Assembly: GCF_018398335.1 (NCBI RefSeq)
Contig: NZ_JAHBRX010000002.1
Location: 1,798,001-1,862,000, forward strand
DNA from: Chelatococcus sp. HY11
Lineage (GTDB): Bacteria; Pseudomonadota; Alphaproteobacteria; Rhizobiales; Beijerinckiaceae
Direction of reading: 5' to 3'
Length of the DNA stretch: 64,000 bases
Every line of letters begins with the position of its first letter. Position 1 is the first letter of the stretch. This document shows positions 26,783 to 35,643 of this stretch, piece after piece. The notes below the pieces were generated by a model. It saw only the letters and a list, made by a program, of their open reading frames with translations. It had not been told where the DNA came from and did no database searches. Both the position numbers and the translations under genes were made by a program.

Positions 26783-26824
26783 TAATAATTGACTAAATCT
26801 ATAAACTAAGAATACTAAACCGGC
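26781..26824. promoter_or_regulatory. Four phased ACTAA repeats in the divergent promoter
   Basis: ACTAA occurs at 26781, 26792, 26805 and 26814 (spacings 11, 13 and 9), about one helical turn apart, in an AT-rich stretch. TTGACTAAAT (26789-26798) resembles the GACT half-site bound by Rrf2 proteins such as IscR. The last copy belongs to ATACTAAACCGGC, shared with the acetyltransferase upstream region. Confidence 0.45.
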
Positions 26825-26837
26825 AAGGAGAATGGAC

Positions 26838-28208
26838 ATGCCTGAAGCTGAGCATCGCAAAGCCGGGAAAAAGCTTGCATTGGGAGCCTTCCTGCATACG
26901 GACGGGCACCATATCGCGGCGTGGCGCACGCCCGATGCGCCGCCGGGTGCGGCGTTTGATTTCGACCATTACGTGCGCCTCGCCCAATCGGCCGAGCGCG
27001 CCAAGTTCGATCTCGTCTTCCTCGCTGACAGTTCCTCGATCCGCTTTCCCGAAAGCCCGGCCTTGCATCACACATCACGGGCCGCTCACCTTGAACCGTT
27101 CACGCTTCTCTCGGCGCTGGCACCACTGACGCGGCGGGTGGGGCTCGTCGCGACGGCCTCCACCACCTATAACGACCCGTTCAATCTGGCGCGGCGCTTC
27201 GCCTCGCTCGATCTTCTCAGCGGCGGGCGGGCAGGCTGGAACCTTGTCACGTCGGTCAACGAGGCCGAGCCGTTCAATTTCGGGCTCGAGGCACCGCTCG
27301 CCCATGACGAGCGCTACCGGCGCGCGGCCGAATTCGCGGCTGTCGTCGAGGGCCTGTGGGACAGCTGGGATGAGGGCGCTTTCCATTTCGACAAGGCCGA
27401 AGGCGTTTATTTCGATCCCGCAAAGCTGCATGCGCTCGACCATCGTGGACCCTATTTCCAGGTGCGCGGCCCCCTCAATGTCCGTCCGTCACCGCAGGGC
27501 CGGCCGGTGCTGGTGCAGGCCGGCGCCTCGCCGGACGGCCGGGATCTGGCCGCGCGCAGCGCCGAGGTCATCTTCTCCGCGCATCAGACCTTCGCGGAGG
27601 CGCGCGAGTTCTATGCGGACGTGAAGGGCCGGCTGGCGCTCTACGGGCGCGAGCCCGATGATCTCAAGATCCTGCCCGGCGTCCTGCCGGTCGTCGGACG
27701 AACGGAAGCCGAGGCCCGCGAGAAATGCGACGCGCTGCAGGCCTTGGTGGACCCGGTCGTCGGGCTGTCGATGCTCAACACCATCAATGCGGGGGTCGAT
27801 CTTTCCACCTATCCGCTTGATGGGCCTCTGCCCGATCTTCCGGAAAGCAACTCCGGCAAATCCCGGCAGCGGTTGCTTGTCGATCTCGCCCGGCGCGAGA
27901 ACCTGACGATCAGGCAGCTCTATCTGCGCATCGCGGGCGCGCGCGGGCATTGGCAGATCGTCGGCACGGCGGCGCAGATCGTCGACGAGCTTGAATATCA
28001 TTTCGTCAATGGGGCCGCTGACGGCTTCAACGTGATGCCGCCGCAGCTGCCGGCGGGTCTCGATGACTTCATCGCACTGGTCGTGCCCGAGCTGCAACGG
28101 CGCGGCCTGTTCCGCACCGAATACGAGGGCAAGACATTGCGCGACCATCTGGGACTGCGCCGCCCGCCGCGCCGACAGGTGGTCCCGCCCGCGGTTGCTG
28201 CCGAATAG
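26838..28208 (+). CDS. LLM-class flavin-dependent monooxygenase, DszA/NtaA family
   Basis: A 456-residue luciferase-like TIM barrel of the DszA/NtaA/SnaA group. Landmarks are LALGAFLHTDGHHIAAWRTP at the N-terminus, the SGGRAGWNLVTSVNEAE block, LWDSWDEGAFHFDKA, and PSPQGRPVLVQAGASPDGRD. Family members use FMNH2 and O2 to cleave C-S or C-N bonds (dibenzothiophene sulfone, nitrilotriacetate). The ATG at 26838 lies seven bases after AGGAG; an ATG at 26832 is too close. No flavin reductase lies in the window. It is the first of a monooxygenase pair; the sulfur context suggests an organosulfur substrate. Confidence 0.9.
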   Translation: MPEAEHRKAGKKLALGAFLHTDGHHIAAWRTPDAPPGAAFDFDHYVRLAQSAERAKFDLVFLADSSSIRFPESPALHHTSRAAHLEPFTLLSALAPLTRRVGLVATASTTYNDPFNLARRFASLDLLSGGRAGWNLVTSVNEAEPFNFGLEAPLAHDERYRRAAEFAAVVEGLWDSWDEGAFHFDKAEGVYFDPAKLHALDHRGPYFQVRGPLNVRPSPQGRPVLVQAGASPDGRDLAARSAEVIFSAHQTFAEAREFYADVKGRLALYGREPDDLKILPGVLPVVGRTEAEAREKCDALQALVDPVVGLSMLNTINAGVDLSTYPLDGPLPDLPESNSGKSRQRLLVDLARRENLTIRQLYLRIAGARGHWQIVGTAAQIVDELEYHFVNGAADGFNVMPPQLPAGLDDFIALVVPELQRRGLFRTEYEGKTLRDHLGLRRPPRRQVVPPAVAAE

Positions 28209-28217
28209 GAGATAACG

Positions 28218-29582
28218 ATGAGCAAGCCGGCTTCGGCGCGCGGGCAGTTCAGCCTCGGCGCCTTCCTCCACCCGTCGGGGCATCACGTGGCCGCCTGGCG
28301 ACATCCGGATGCCTTGCCCGACGGCGGCGTCAATATCGAGAATTACACGCGCCTGGCGCGTCTGGCGGAGGCCGCCAAATTCGATCTCGTGTTCCTGGCG
28401 GACACCGCCGGTGTCAGCGATCGCAATCTCGCCTATATCAGCCGCACCACCCGCGCCTCGCTGTTCGAGCCGCTGACCCTGCTCTCGGCCCTTTCCGCCG
28501 TCACCGAGACGATCGGCCTGATCGCCACGGTCTCGACCAGTTTCAACGAGCCCTTCAACATGGCGCGCTATTTCGCCTCGCTCGACCAGATCAGCGGTGG
28601 GCGATCGGGCTGGAATCTGGTGACATCAGGCTCGGATCTGGAGGCGGCAAACTTCAGCCTGCCGGCCCATTACCGCCATGCCGAGCGCTACCGCCGCGCC
28701 GGCGAATTCGCCGATGTGGTCAAGGGCCTCTGGGACAGCTGGGACGATGATGCCTTTCTCTTCGACAAGGAGAACGGCGTCTATTCCGATCCCGCCAAGC
28801 TCCATGCGCTGAACCATCGCGGCGAGCATTTTGCCGTCAGAGGTCCGCTTGGCGTCCCGCGTTCTCCGCAAGGACAGCCCGTGCTGGTGCAGGCAGGCTC
28901 GTCAGCCGATGGTCGTGATCTGGCCGCCCGCACCGCCGAGGTCATCTTCACAGCGCAGCAGACGCTGGCCGAGGCGCAGGAGTTTTATGGCGATGTCAAG
29001 GAGCGCCTGCGCTCTTTTGGCCGCGCGCCGGAAGACCTGAAGATCCTGCCGGGGGTGTTCCCGGTGGTCGGACGCAGCGAGGACGAAGCGCGGGAGAAGT
29101 TCGAGCTCCTGCAGTCGCTCGTCCATCCGGTGGTCGGACTGGCCTATATCGCGCAGCATCTCGGCGGGGCCGATCTCTCGGGCTACCCGCTCGATGGCCC
29201 GGTGCCGGATGTTCTGCCCGAGACGAACGGCGGCAAGAGCCGCCAGCAATTGCTGCTCGACCTCGCCCGACGCGAGAACCTCACCATCCGCCAGCTCTAT
29301 CTGCGGATTGCCGGCGCGCGGGGGCATTGGCAGCTCGTCGGCACGCCCAAGCAGATCGCCGACGAACTGGAAGAGCGCTTCGTGTCGTTCGGCGCGGACG
29401 GCTTCAATGTGATGCCACCGTCTCCGACGGGCCTCGACGATTTCGTCGAACTCGTCCTTCCCGAACTCAGGCGCCGGGGCCTGTTTCGTCATGAATATGC
29501 CGGTCGCACGCTCCGCGACCATCTCGGCCTGCGCCGGCCCGCCAGTCGCTATGCGACGCCGGTCGTCCAAGCTGCCGAGTAA
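28218..29582 (+). CDS. LLM-class flavin-dependent monooxygenase, DszA/NtaA family (paralog)
   Basis: A 454-residue paralog of the preceding gene, collinear end to end and sharing stretches such as RRENLTIRQLYLRIAGAR. It has the same landmarks: FLHPSGHHVAAWRHP, SGGRSGWNLVTSGSDLE and SPQGQPVLVQAGSSADGRD. It starts ten bases after the upstream stop with AGGAGAT as ribosome site. The pair probably arose by tandem duplication; they may form a heteromer or act on different substrates. Confidence 0.9.
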   Translation: MSKPASARGQFSLGAFLHPSGHHVAAWRHPDALPDGGVNIENYTRLARLAEAAKFDLVFLADTAGVSDRNLAYISRTTRASLFEPLTLLSALSAVTETIGLIATVSTSFNEPFNMARYFASLDQISGGRSGWNLVTSGSDLEAANFSLPAHYRHAERYRRAGEFADVVKGLWDSWDDDAFLFDKENGVYSDPAKLHALNHRGEHFAVRGPLGVPRSPQGQPVLVQAGSSADGRDLAARTAEVIFTAQQTLAEAQEFYGDVKERLRSFGRAPEDLKILPGVFPVVGRSEDEAREKFELLQSLVHPVVGLAYIAQHLGGADLSGYPLDGPVPDVLPETNGGKSRQQLLLDLARRENLTIRQLYLRIAGARGHWQLVGTPKQIADELEERFVSFGADGFNVMPPSPTGLDDFVELVLPELRRRGLFRHEYAGRTLRDHLGLRRPASRYATPVVQAAE

Positions 29583-29605
29583 TTTTCCATCAAGGACATC
29601 TGATC

Positions 29606-30688
29606 ATGAAAAGAACCCTGTCGCGCCTCCTTGTGGCGGCGCTGGCCCTCGCTGCGGCTTCGCCAGCCCTCGCCGAACCGCTGACGGTCCGGGTCGGCTT
29701 TGCCGGCATTGGCGCCGATAACCGGCCCTATGTCGGCGGATCACCGCAGGCGACGGCGCGGGCTCTTGAGTTCTACGAGAAGGAATTCGCCGACGATCCC
29801 AACGTCAAAGTGGAATGGGTGTTCTTTCGTGGTGAGGGGCCGGCCGCCAACGAGGCCCTCGCGACCAACCAGATCGATATCGTGACGATTGGCGACTTGC
29901 CGTCGATCGTCCATCGCGCCGGGGGCGTCAAGACCAAGATCATCGCCGCCGATGGTGTTCACGCGCCCGTCTATATCGTCGCGAGGTCCGATCTCGACAT
30001 CAAGACAATCGCGGACCTCAAGGGCCGCAAGGTCGGCTTTCACCGGGGTGTTTCGAGCCATCTGACGATCAGCCGTGTTCTCGCGAACCAGGGCCTGACA
30101 GAGAAGGATTTCAAGCTCGTCAGCCTCAATCCATCCGACCAGGTGGCGGCGCTCGCCAGTAAAGATATCGATGGAATTTTCGGCAGCACAGCGTTGCTGC
30201 GCAATATCCAGAATGGAACCGGCAAGTTCGTCTATACGACCCGTGGTCAGGACAAGCCGTTCCAGCGCAACAATTCGCTCGTCGTGCGCGAAGACTTCGA
30301 GCAGGCCCACCCGGAAGTCGTGCAGCGGGTTGTGAATGCCTTGGTCAAGTCGGCGCGCTGGTCATCCGACGAAGCCAATCGCAGGGCACTTTTCGAGGCC
30401 TGGGCGAGATCTGGCACGCCCATCTCCGTCTATGAGGCCGATTTCGAGGGGGATCCCCTGAAGTATCGCAACAGCCCGCTGATCGACCCCTATATCCGCG
30501 CGCATTTCGAAGTGCAGGCCAAGCTTGCAAAAGAATTCGGATTGATCCGCCGGGATATCACCGTCGACGACTGGTTCGAGCCGAAATATCTCGAAGCGGC
30601 GCTGAAGGCGCAGGGCCTGCAAGATTACTGGACGGTCTACGCGCCGGACGGAAAGCCCGTGGCAGCTGCGACCGCGGCGACCCGCTGA
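29606..30688 (+). CDS. ABC substrate-binding protein, sulfonate/nitrate/taurine family
   Basis: A 360-residue periplasmic protein with a Sec signal peptide (KRTLSRLLVAALALAAASPA, cleavage near ALA-EPL). The NMT1/SsuA-like fold follows: GFAGIGADNRPYVGG, GEGPAANEALATNQIDIVTI, GDLPSIVHRA and LKGRKVGFHRGV. It probably feeds the permease/ATPase operon at 24287-26733. Organic sulfonates or related sulfur compounds are the likely ligands. Confidence 0.9.
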   Translation: MKRTLSRLLVAALALAAASPALAEPLTVRVGFAGIGADNRPYVGGSPQATARALEFYEKEFADDPNVKVEWVFFRGEGPAANEALATNQIDIVTIGDLPSIVHRAGGVKTKIIAADGVHAPVYIVARSDLDIKTIADLKGRKVGFHRGVSSHLTISRVLANQGLTEKDFKLVSLNPSDQVAALASKDIDGIFGSTALLRNIQNGTGKFVYTTRGQDKPFQRNNSLVVREDFEQAHPEVVQRVVNALVKSARWSSDEANRRALFEAWARSGTPISVYEADFEGDPLKYRNSPLIDPYIRAHFEVQAKLAKEFGLIRRDITVDDWFEPKYLEAALKAQGLQDYWTVYAPDGKPVAAATAATR

Positions 30689-30720
30689 CCTACCAATCCT
30701 CCAGCGATGGAATCGATCCC

Positions 30721-31797
30721 ATGGCACGCATCTCTTTTAAACCCTTTCTGGTCGCGCTGGCCGCGCTCGGCGTCTGGGCCGCGCAGCCGGCCAAGGCGGC
30801 CGAGCCGCTGGTGATACGGCTCGGCTACGCCGGCGTCGGCGCCGACAACCGCCAGTTTGCCAGCGGCAATACCTGGGCCACCGCCCATGCTGGCGGCTTT
30901 CTCGAAGAGGAGTTCAAGAACGATCCTAATATCAAGCTCGAGTGGTACTTCTTCCGCGGCGCGGGCCCGGCGGTGAACGAGGCCCTCGCCAACAAGCAGC
31001 TCGATTTCGCGTCGCAGGGCGATCTTCCGTCCATCATCGGCCGTTCCAACGGCCTGAAGACCAAACTCCTTCTTGTCGGCGGGACGCGTCGTCCCGTCTA
31101 TCTCGCCGTGCCGAAGGGGTCCCCAATCAAGACGATCGAGGATCTCAAGGGCCGCAAGGTCGCCCTCCAGCTCGGCACCAACAATCATCTGTCGGCCGCC
31201 AAGGTGCTGGCCGCGCACGGGCTTTCCGACAAGACGGTTTCGATCATCAACCTTGATGCCAGCTCCGCTAATGCCGCACTCGCCAGCAAGGACGTCGATG
31301 CCGCCTTCGGCGACACCAGCTTCCTGCGCCTGAAGGAGCAGGGGCTCGTCGAGATCGCCTACAACAGCAACGATGACAATCCGATCTTCAGCCGGACGGG
31401 CTCGACCTTCGTGACCGAGGACTTCGAGAAAGCCCATCCGGACATCACGGCGCGGGTGGTGAAGGCTTTCGTCAAGGCCGCCCAGTGGTCGTCCGAGGAA
31501 CAGAACCGCGAAGCGCTGATTGCGCTATGGGCTAAATCCGGCACGCCGGAATCGATCCTGCGCGCCGACCTCGCGCCTGATCCGCTTGCATTTCGTCACT
31601 CGCCGCTGATTGATCCCTTCATCATCGGGCAGTATCGCACGCGCGCCGCCCAATCCAAGGAATTTGGGTTGGTCCGCCGGGATGTCAGCGTCGACGCGTG
31701 GTTTGAGCCGAAATATCTTGATGCGGCGCTGAAGGAGCTTGGCCTGACCAACTATTGGACGCGCTATGCGGATGACGGCAAGGCTCTGGTCAACTGA
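30721..31797 (+). CDS. ABC substrate-binding protein, sulfonate/nitrate/taurine family (paralog)
   Basis: A 358-residue paralog of the preceding binding protein, with the same layout: a signal peptide ending AAQPAKAAEP, GYAGVGADNRQFASG, GAGPAVNEALANKQLDFASQ, LKGRKVALQLGTNNHL and a shared WFEPKYL near the C-terminus. Two different binding proteins serving one permease pair would widen the ligand range, matching the duplicated monooxygenases. Confidence 0.9.
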   Translation: MARISFKPFLVALAALGVWAAQPAKAAEPLVIRLGYAGVGADNRQFASGNTWATAHAGGFLEEEFKNDPNIKLEWYFFRGAGPAVNEALANKQLDFASQGDLPSIIGRSNGLKTKLLLVGGTRRPVYLAVPKGSPIKTIEDLKGRKVALQLGTNNHLSAAKVLAAHGLSDKTVSIINLDASSANAALASKDVDAAFGDTSFLRLKEQGLVEIAYNSNDDNPIFSRTGSTFVTEDFEKAHPDITARVVKAFVKAAQWSSEEQNREALIALWAKSGTPESILRADLAPDPLAFRHSPLIDPFIIGQYRTRAAQSKEFGLVRRDVSVDAWFEPKYLDAALKELGLTNYWTRYADDGKALVN

Positions 31798-31800
31798 GCC

Positions 31801-33413
31801 ATGGCCAAGCACGACAAAGCTCCGGCATCCGACCATGCGGCTGACGTGCTCGTCGTCGGTGGCGGCCCCGCCGCCTGCTGGGCGGCGCTGACTGCGGCTC
31901 TCGCCGGTGCCAGCGTCATCCTCGTCGACAAGGGCTATGTCGGCACGAGCGGCGCGACCGCGCCCTCGACGACAGGCGTCTGGTTCGCGGCGGACGAGAG
32001 GCGCCGGGATGCCCTGGTCGAGCGACGGCTAGGGCGCGCCTGTGGGCTCGGCGATGGCGTCCGCATGGCACGCATCGTCGAAGTCGCCACCGAGCATATC
32101 AAGCGACTGGCGGAATGGGGCTATCCCTTTCCCCGCGACGACGAGGGCAACCCCTATCTCGCCAATCTGCGCGGGCCGGACTATCTGCGCTTCATGAGGC
32201 GGCAGCTTCTGTTGGCAAGGGTCAGGATCCTCGACCATCATCCGGCCCTGGAGCTGCTGGCGGCGGGCGACGGCATCGGCGGCGCGAGCGGCGTCGCCCG
32301 CCAGAACGGGACACCCTGGACGGCGCGTGCCGGCGCGGTGGTGCTGGCGACCGGCGGTTGCGCCTTCGGAGACCGCATCCTCGGCGCGACCGGCCTGACG
32401 GGGGATGCCTATCTCATGGGCGCTGAGGCGGGCGTGCGCTTCTCCGGCATGGAGTTCTCCGCGCAATATGGCATCGCGCCGCTCGGCAGCGCGGTGAACA
32501 AGGGTATATCCTTCACCTTCGCGAGCTTCTTCCGTGAGGACGGAACGCCGATCCACGCAACGGTGGTGGATCGCTATCCGCCGCTCGCGCGGGCCATGGC
32601 CGATGGTCCGGTCTTCGCGACCTTTGACCTCGCGACGCCGGCCATCCAGGACGCCTTGCGGCGCGGCAGCCGAACTGCTTCCTGCCGTTCGACCGTCTCG
32701 GGATCGATCCCTTCACGCAACGCTTCCGCGTCGACCTTCGCTGCGAGGGGACGGTTCGGGGGACCGGCGGGATTCGGGCCGACGGGCGCGGCGCCACGGA
32801 TGTGCCCGGTCTCTTTGCCGCCGGCGATACCCTGGATCGGCAGGATCTCGCCGGCGCGACCACGGGCGGAGGTGGCCCGAACGCCGGCTGGGCGATCGCG
32901 ACCGGCGTCGCGGCGGGGGAGGCGGCCGCCGTCTTCGGCCGCATCGTGGGGAGCCATCGCGACAGGCCTGTCCGGCCACTTGGCGGGGTGGGCTTGCGGC
33001 CATCGCACAGGGCGGGCGGCGTGGACGCCGGCGAACTTACCCGTCTGGTCCAGGGGGAGATGCTGCCGCTCGATCGCAATTTCTTCCGCTCGGAACCGGT
33101 CTTGCAGCATTCCCTCGACAGGCTGGACCGTGCCTGGAACGATGCCGCCACCGGTCTCGGCGTCGTGGCCTCGGTATCGCCAGCCGGCCCTCTGCGAGAG
33201 CGCGAGGCGGCGGCTATGACCTTCACAGGGCGGCTCGCCTATACGGCGGCGCTGCTGCGTGACGAATACAGAGGCATGCATCGCCGCGTTGATCGGCCGG
33301 CCGGCCCTGACAGCGACACGCGCAGGATCACCCTGGGTGGGAAAGCCATGCTCGATACGTCTCGCGCGGCGTCGCTCCTCGCGCCTGCTTACCCCATGCG
33401 AGCCGCCTCATGA
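31801..33413 (+). pseudogene. FAD-dependent flavoprotein (FrdA/AprA-like), interrupted by one frameshift
   Basis: The N-terminal part reads DVLVVGGGPAACWAALTAAL (FAD dinucleotide fold) to about base 32667. The family sequence then continues one frame over as QPNCFLPFDRLGIDPF and the C-terminal FAD motif VPGLFAAGDTLDRQDLAGAT, ending at 33413. Adding one base near 32667 (in GGCAGCC, for example an extra C) restores a 537-residue protein. The stop still overlaps the ferredoxin start (ATGA), so the damage is recent or a sequencing error. With the ferredoxin it resembles flavoprotein/Fe-S pairs such as AprA-AprB and may supply electrons or act on a sulfur oxyanion. Confidence 0.8.
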
Positions 33414-33736
33414 TCGAGATCCTGTCCACCGACCGCTGCGTCGCCTGCGATATCTGCGTGAAGGCCTGCCCGGCCAATGTCTTTGAGGCCACGCAAGATG
33501 GCGTGCCCGTCATCGCGCGGCAGCAGGATTGCCAGACCTGTTTTCTCTGCGAGATCTATTGCCCCGTCGATGCACTCTATGTCAGCCCGATCGCCGAGCC
33601 GAGCGCTATCCCCGAGGAGGCGGATCTTGCCGCCAGTGGCTTGCTCGGCAGCTATGCGCGGGCGCTCGGATGGCGCAGGGGAAAAGCGGCGGGGGCTGAT
33701 CAGGATCCGACGTTCAGGCTTGCCGGCCAGGTCTGA
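33410..33736 (+). CDS. Ferredoxin-like protein with two 4Fe-4S motifs
   Basis: 108 residues. The two cluster motifs are CVACDICVKACPANVF (residues about 11-26) and CQTCFLCEIYCPVDAL (about 42-57), each Cx2Cx2Cx3CP, followed by a polar tail of about 50 residues that carries no further cysteines. It is translationally coupled to the flavoprotein and is probably its electron-transfer subunit, comparable in arrangement to AprB beside AprA. Confidence 0.87.
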   Translation: MIEILSTDRCVACDICVKACPANVFEATQDGVPVIARQQDCQTCFLCEIYCPVDALYVSPIAEPSAIPEEADLAASGLLGSYARALGWRRGKAAGADQDPTFRLAGQV

Positions 33737-33794
33737 ACAGATGTCGCGACAGCCATGCCCACCACTGCGGCCGACCACTGCTGCCTACGTGGCC

Positions 33795-34847
33795 TCAGCC
33801 GAACACATCCTGCAAGATCCCGTCCTTCACGACGACGGTTTCATCGAGCTTGATGGTGGTGTTCATGACAGGAATGTCGAAATGTCCGGCCGTGAAGCGC
33901 CCGGCGAACTCGTTGGCGCCGGTTGAGAACAGGAAATTTCCGGGCACGGCGCGCAGCTCGGTGCCATTGGTATCCCGTTGGTCATACATCGTCAGGGCCT
34001 CATAGCGGGCGCCGGGGTTCATGCCCCAGCCTACATGCGAGACCGCATAGGCCTCTCGATCTCCCCAGGCTTCGAGATAGCGGCGCATGAGGGCGGCGTC
34101 GGTGCCATCGCCGGCAATGTCCGTGATGTAGTCATCCGCGAGCGTCAGCCGGATCGGCGATTCCAGATAGCGCTTGAAGGTCAGGTTGATGTCGCCGCGA
34201 TCGAGCACCAGGGTTCCATTGACCGTGCCCTTGGCCGGAAAGCTGACGACGATGCCGCCGGGCCAATGGGCGAGCGTGCCGGGCTTCTCCGTCCAGCCCC
34301 AGATGCCGACGGTCGACGCGCCCGTCATGTCGATAGTAAGATCGGTGCCCGCGGCCGACGTCACCGCCATGCGACGGCTGGCGCGCGCCATGCGCGCGGC
34401 GTTGCGAACCTGCTGCTCCAGGACGGGATCCGGGCGCATGCGCTCGAGGGCTTCCGGATGTTCGTTGGAGATGGACAGGATGCGCGCGCCTGATTTCAGG
34501 ATTGCCGGCGTTTCCGGCGCATGCATCGGCCCCTCGATCGTGCAGTCCACGATGAAGCCTGCCTGCGACAGCGCCGTGATGACAGGTTCAAGCCCCCCGA
34601 TCGCCGTGCTGGCACCGGTGGACCGCACTGGCACGGGATGGGGATTGCGCGGCGTCGGCAGCACGATGTGGAAGGGCCGGGCGCCGAGGCGCAGAAGCGC
34701 GAGTTCGGCGAGGTGCACGTTCAACGGGCGCGACTGGGTCTCGGACAGGATGGCGGCAGTCTCGCCCGGCTTGATTCCGCAGCGCCCGATCACTTCCGTG
34801 AAGGCGTCGATCCACTTTCCCTCGATACGATCCGCAAGCATCGTCAA
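33795..34847 (-). CDS. NicX-like 2,5-dihydroxypyridine 5,6-dioxygenase/aminopeptidase T-fold protein
   Basis: 350 residues, the same length as NicX of nicotinic acid catabolism, a metalloenzyme derived from the M29 aminopeptidase fold. Candidate iron ligands are the histidine in AVSHVGWGMNPG (about 271) and the His/Asp pair in TAGHFDIPVMN (322 and 324), with spacing close to that of the NicX ligands. If so, it opens an N-heteroaromatic or related ring with O2. No other nic genes are in the window. A divergent MarR regulator at 35145 mirrors the MarR-type NicR. An unassigned M29-like peptidase is the alternative. Confidence 0.7.
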   Translation of the reverse strand: MTMLADRIEGKWIDAFTEVIGRCGIKPGETAAILSETQSRPLNVHLAELALLRLGARPFHIVLPTPRNPHPVPVRSTGASTAIGGLEPVITALSQAGFIVDCTIEGPMHAPETPAILKSGARILSISNEHPEALERMRPDPVLEQQVRNAARMARASRRMAVTSAAGTDLTIDMTGASTVGIWGWTEKPGTLAHWPGGIVVSFPAKGTVNGTLVLDRGDINLTFKRYLESPIRLTLADDYITDIAGDGTDAALMRRYLEAWGDREAYAVSHVGWGMNPGARYEALTMYDQRDTNGTELRAVPGNFLFSTGANEFAGRFTAGHFDIPVMNTTIKLDETVVVKDGILQDVFG

Positions 34848-34972
34848 CCCCCTGGCGCAGTATGCACTTTATTTCGGCGAACGCATCGATCATTCTATTT
34901 GATTGATCCGTCAATTCCGCCGCAAAACTACCGACATGGCCAAAAAAATATCGACATGGCGAAGCGTGTTGC

Positions 34973-34990
34973 TTTGGATCATGGTCCAAA
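34973..34990. promoter_or_regulatory. Candidate MarR operator
   Basis: TTTGGATCATGGTCCAAA is an 18-base palindrome with one mismatched pair, in the 297-base gap between the divergent NicX-like and MarR genes. Length and symmetry fit MarR dimers. Nothing else in the gap looks coding. Confidence 0.5.
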
Positions 34991-35144
34991 TGCCATCTCA
35001 CCTCAGCCTTGATCAGTCAGCGGCGATCGTCCGGCCAAGACGAGCAGCGAGAGAAGATGGACAAGCCCCGATGCACAGGCCATGCTTGGATGAAGACTAT
35101 ATGAAAAGGAATAGGCCGTACAGAAGGGCGGTCGGATAGGACGC

Positions 35145-35639
35145 ATGCAGGACGCACCGCACGAGATCACGATCGCATCGCCTTCGGCGGAGAAGCCGTC
35201 CGACAGCTTCGCCGCGACCTATCTGTCCTATCTCCTTGCCCGCGCGAGCCATATCGTTGCGAGCGGCTTTCACCAGAAGCTCAAGACCTGGAAGCTGTCG
35301 GTGCCCGAATATCGGGTGCTGGCTTGCCTCACGGGCGCCGAGGGTCTCGGTGTCAGCGATCTCGCGGCCATGGCCATCATGGGCCAGTCGCGCATGACCA
35401 AGATTCTCGATCGCATGGAGCGTCAGGGACTTGTCGAGCGGCGTGCCGACACGCGCGACAGACGCCGGGTCCTCATCCACCTCACCGCGGACGGACGGGC
35501 GCGGGCGGTCCCCATGCTGAAGGCGGCGAAGGAGCATGAGACCGCCATGCTGGCGCCTCTGACCCTGGAGGAGCGCGCCATGATCCTGAAGGCTCTCGAT
35601 CTGCTGATCCGCGAGCGCGCCGAGCGCACGCGGCGATAG
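35145..35639 (+). CDS. MarR-family transcriptional regulator
   Basis: 164 residues. The winged helix (about 55-130) includes LGVSDLAAMAIMGQSRMTKI for the recognition region and a wing ADTRDRRRVLIHLTADG; helices at both ends form the dimer interface. It is divergent from the NicX-like gene and tail to tail with the ABC operon ending at 35644, so the dioxygenase promoter is its most likely target. The ligand is probably an aromatic acid. Confidence 0.9.
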   Translation: MQDAPHEITIASPSAEKPSDSFAATYLSYLLARASHIVASGFHQKLKTWKLSVPEYRVLACLTGAEGLGVSDLAAMAIMGQSRMTKILDRMERQGLVERRADTRDRRRVLIHLTADGRARAVPMLKAAKEHETAMLAPLTLEERAMILKALDLLIRERAERTRR

Positions 35640-35643
35640 GCGG

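Noticed and set aside
34902-34915. ATTGATCCGTCAAT inverted repeat as the MarR operator
   Set aside because: Five-base arms are expected by chance; the 18-base palindrome at 34973 is a better candidate.
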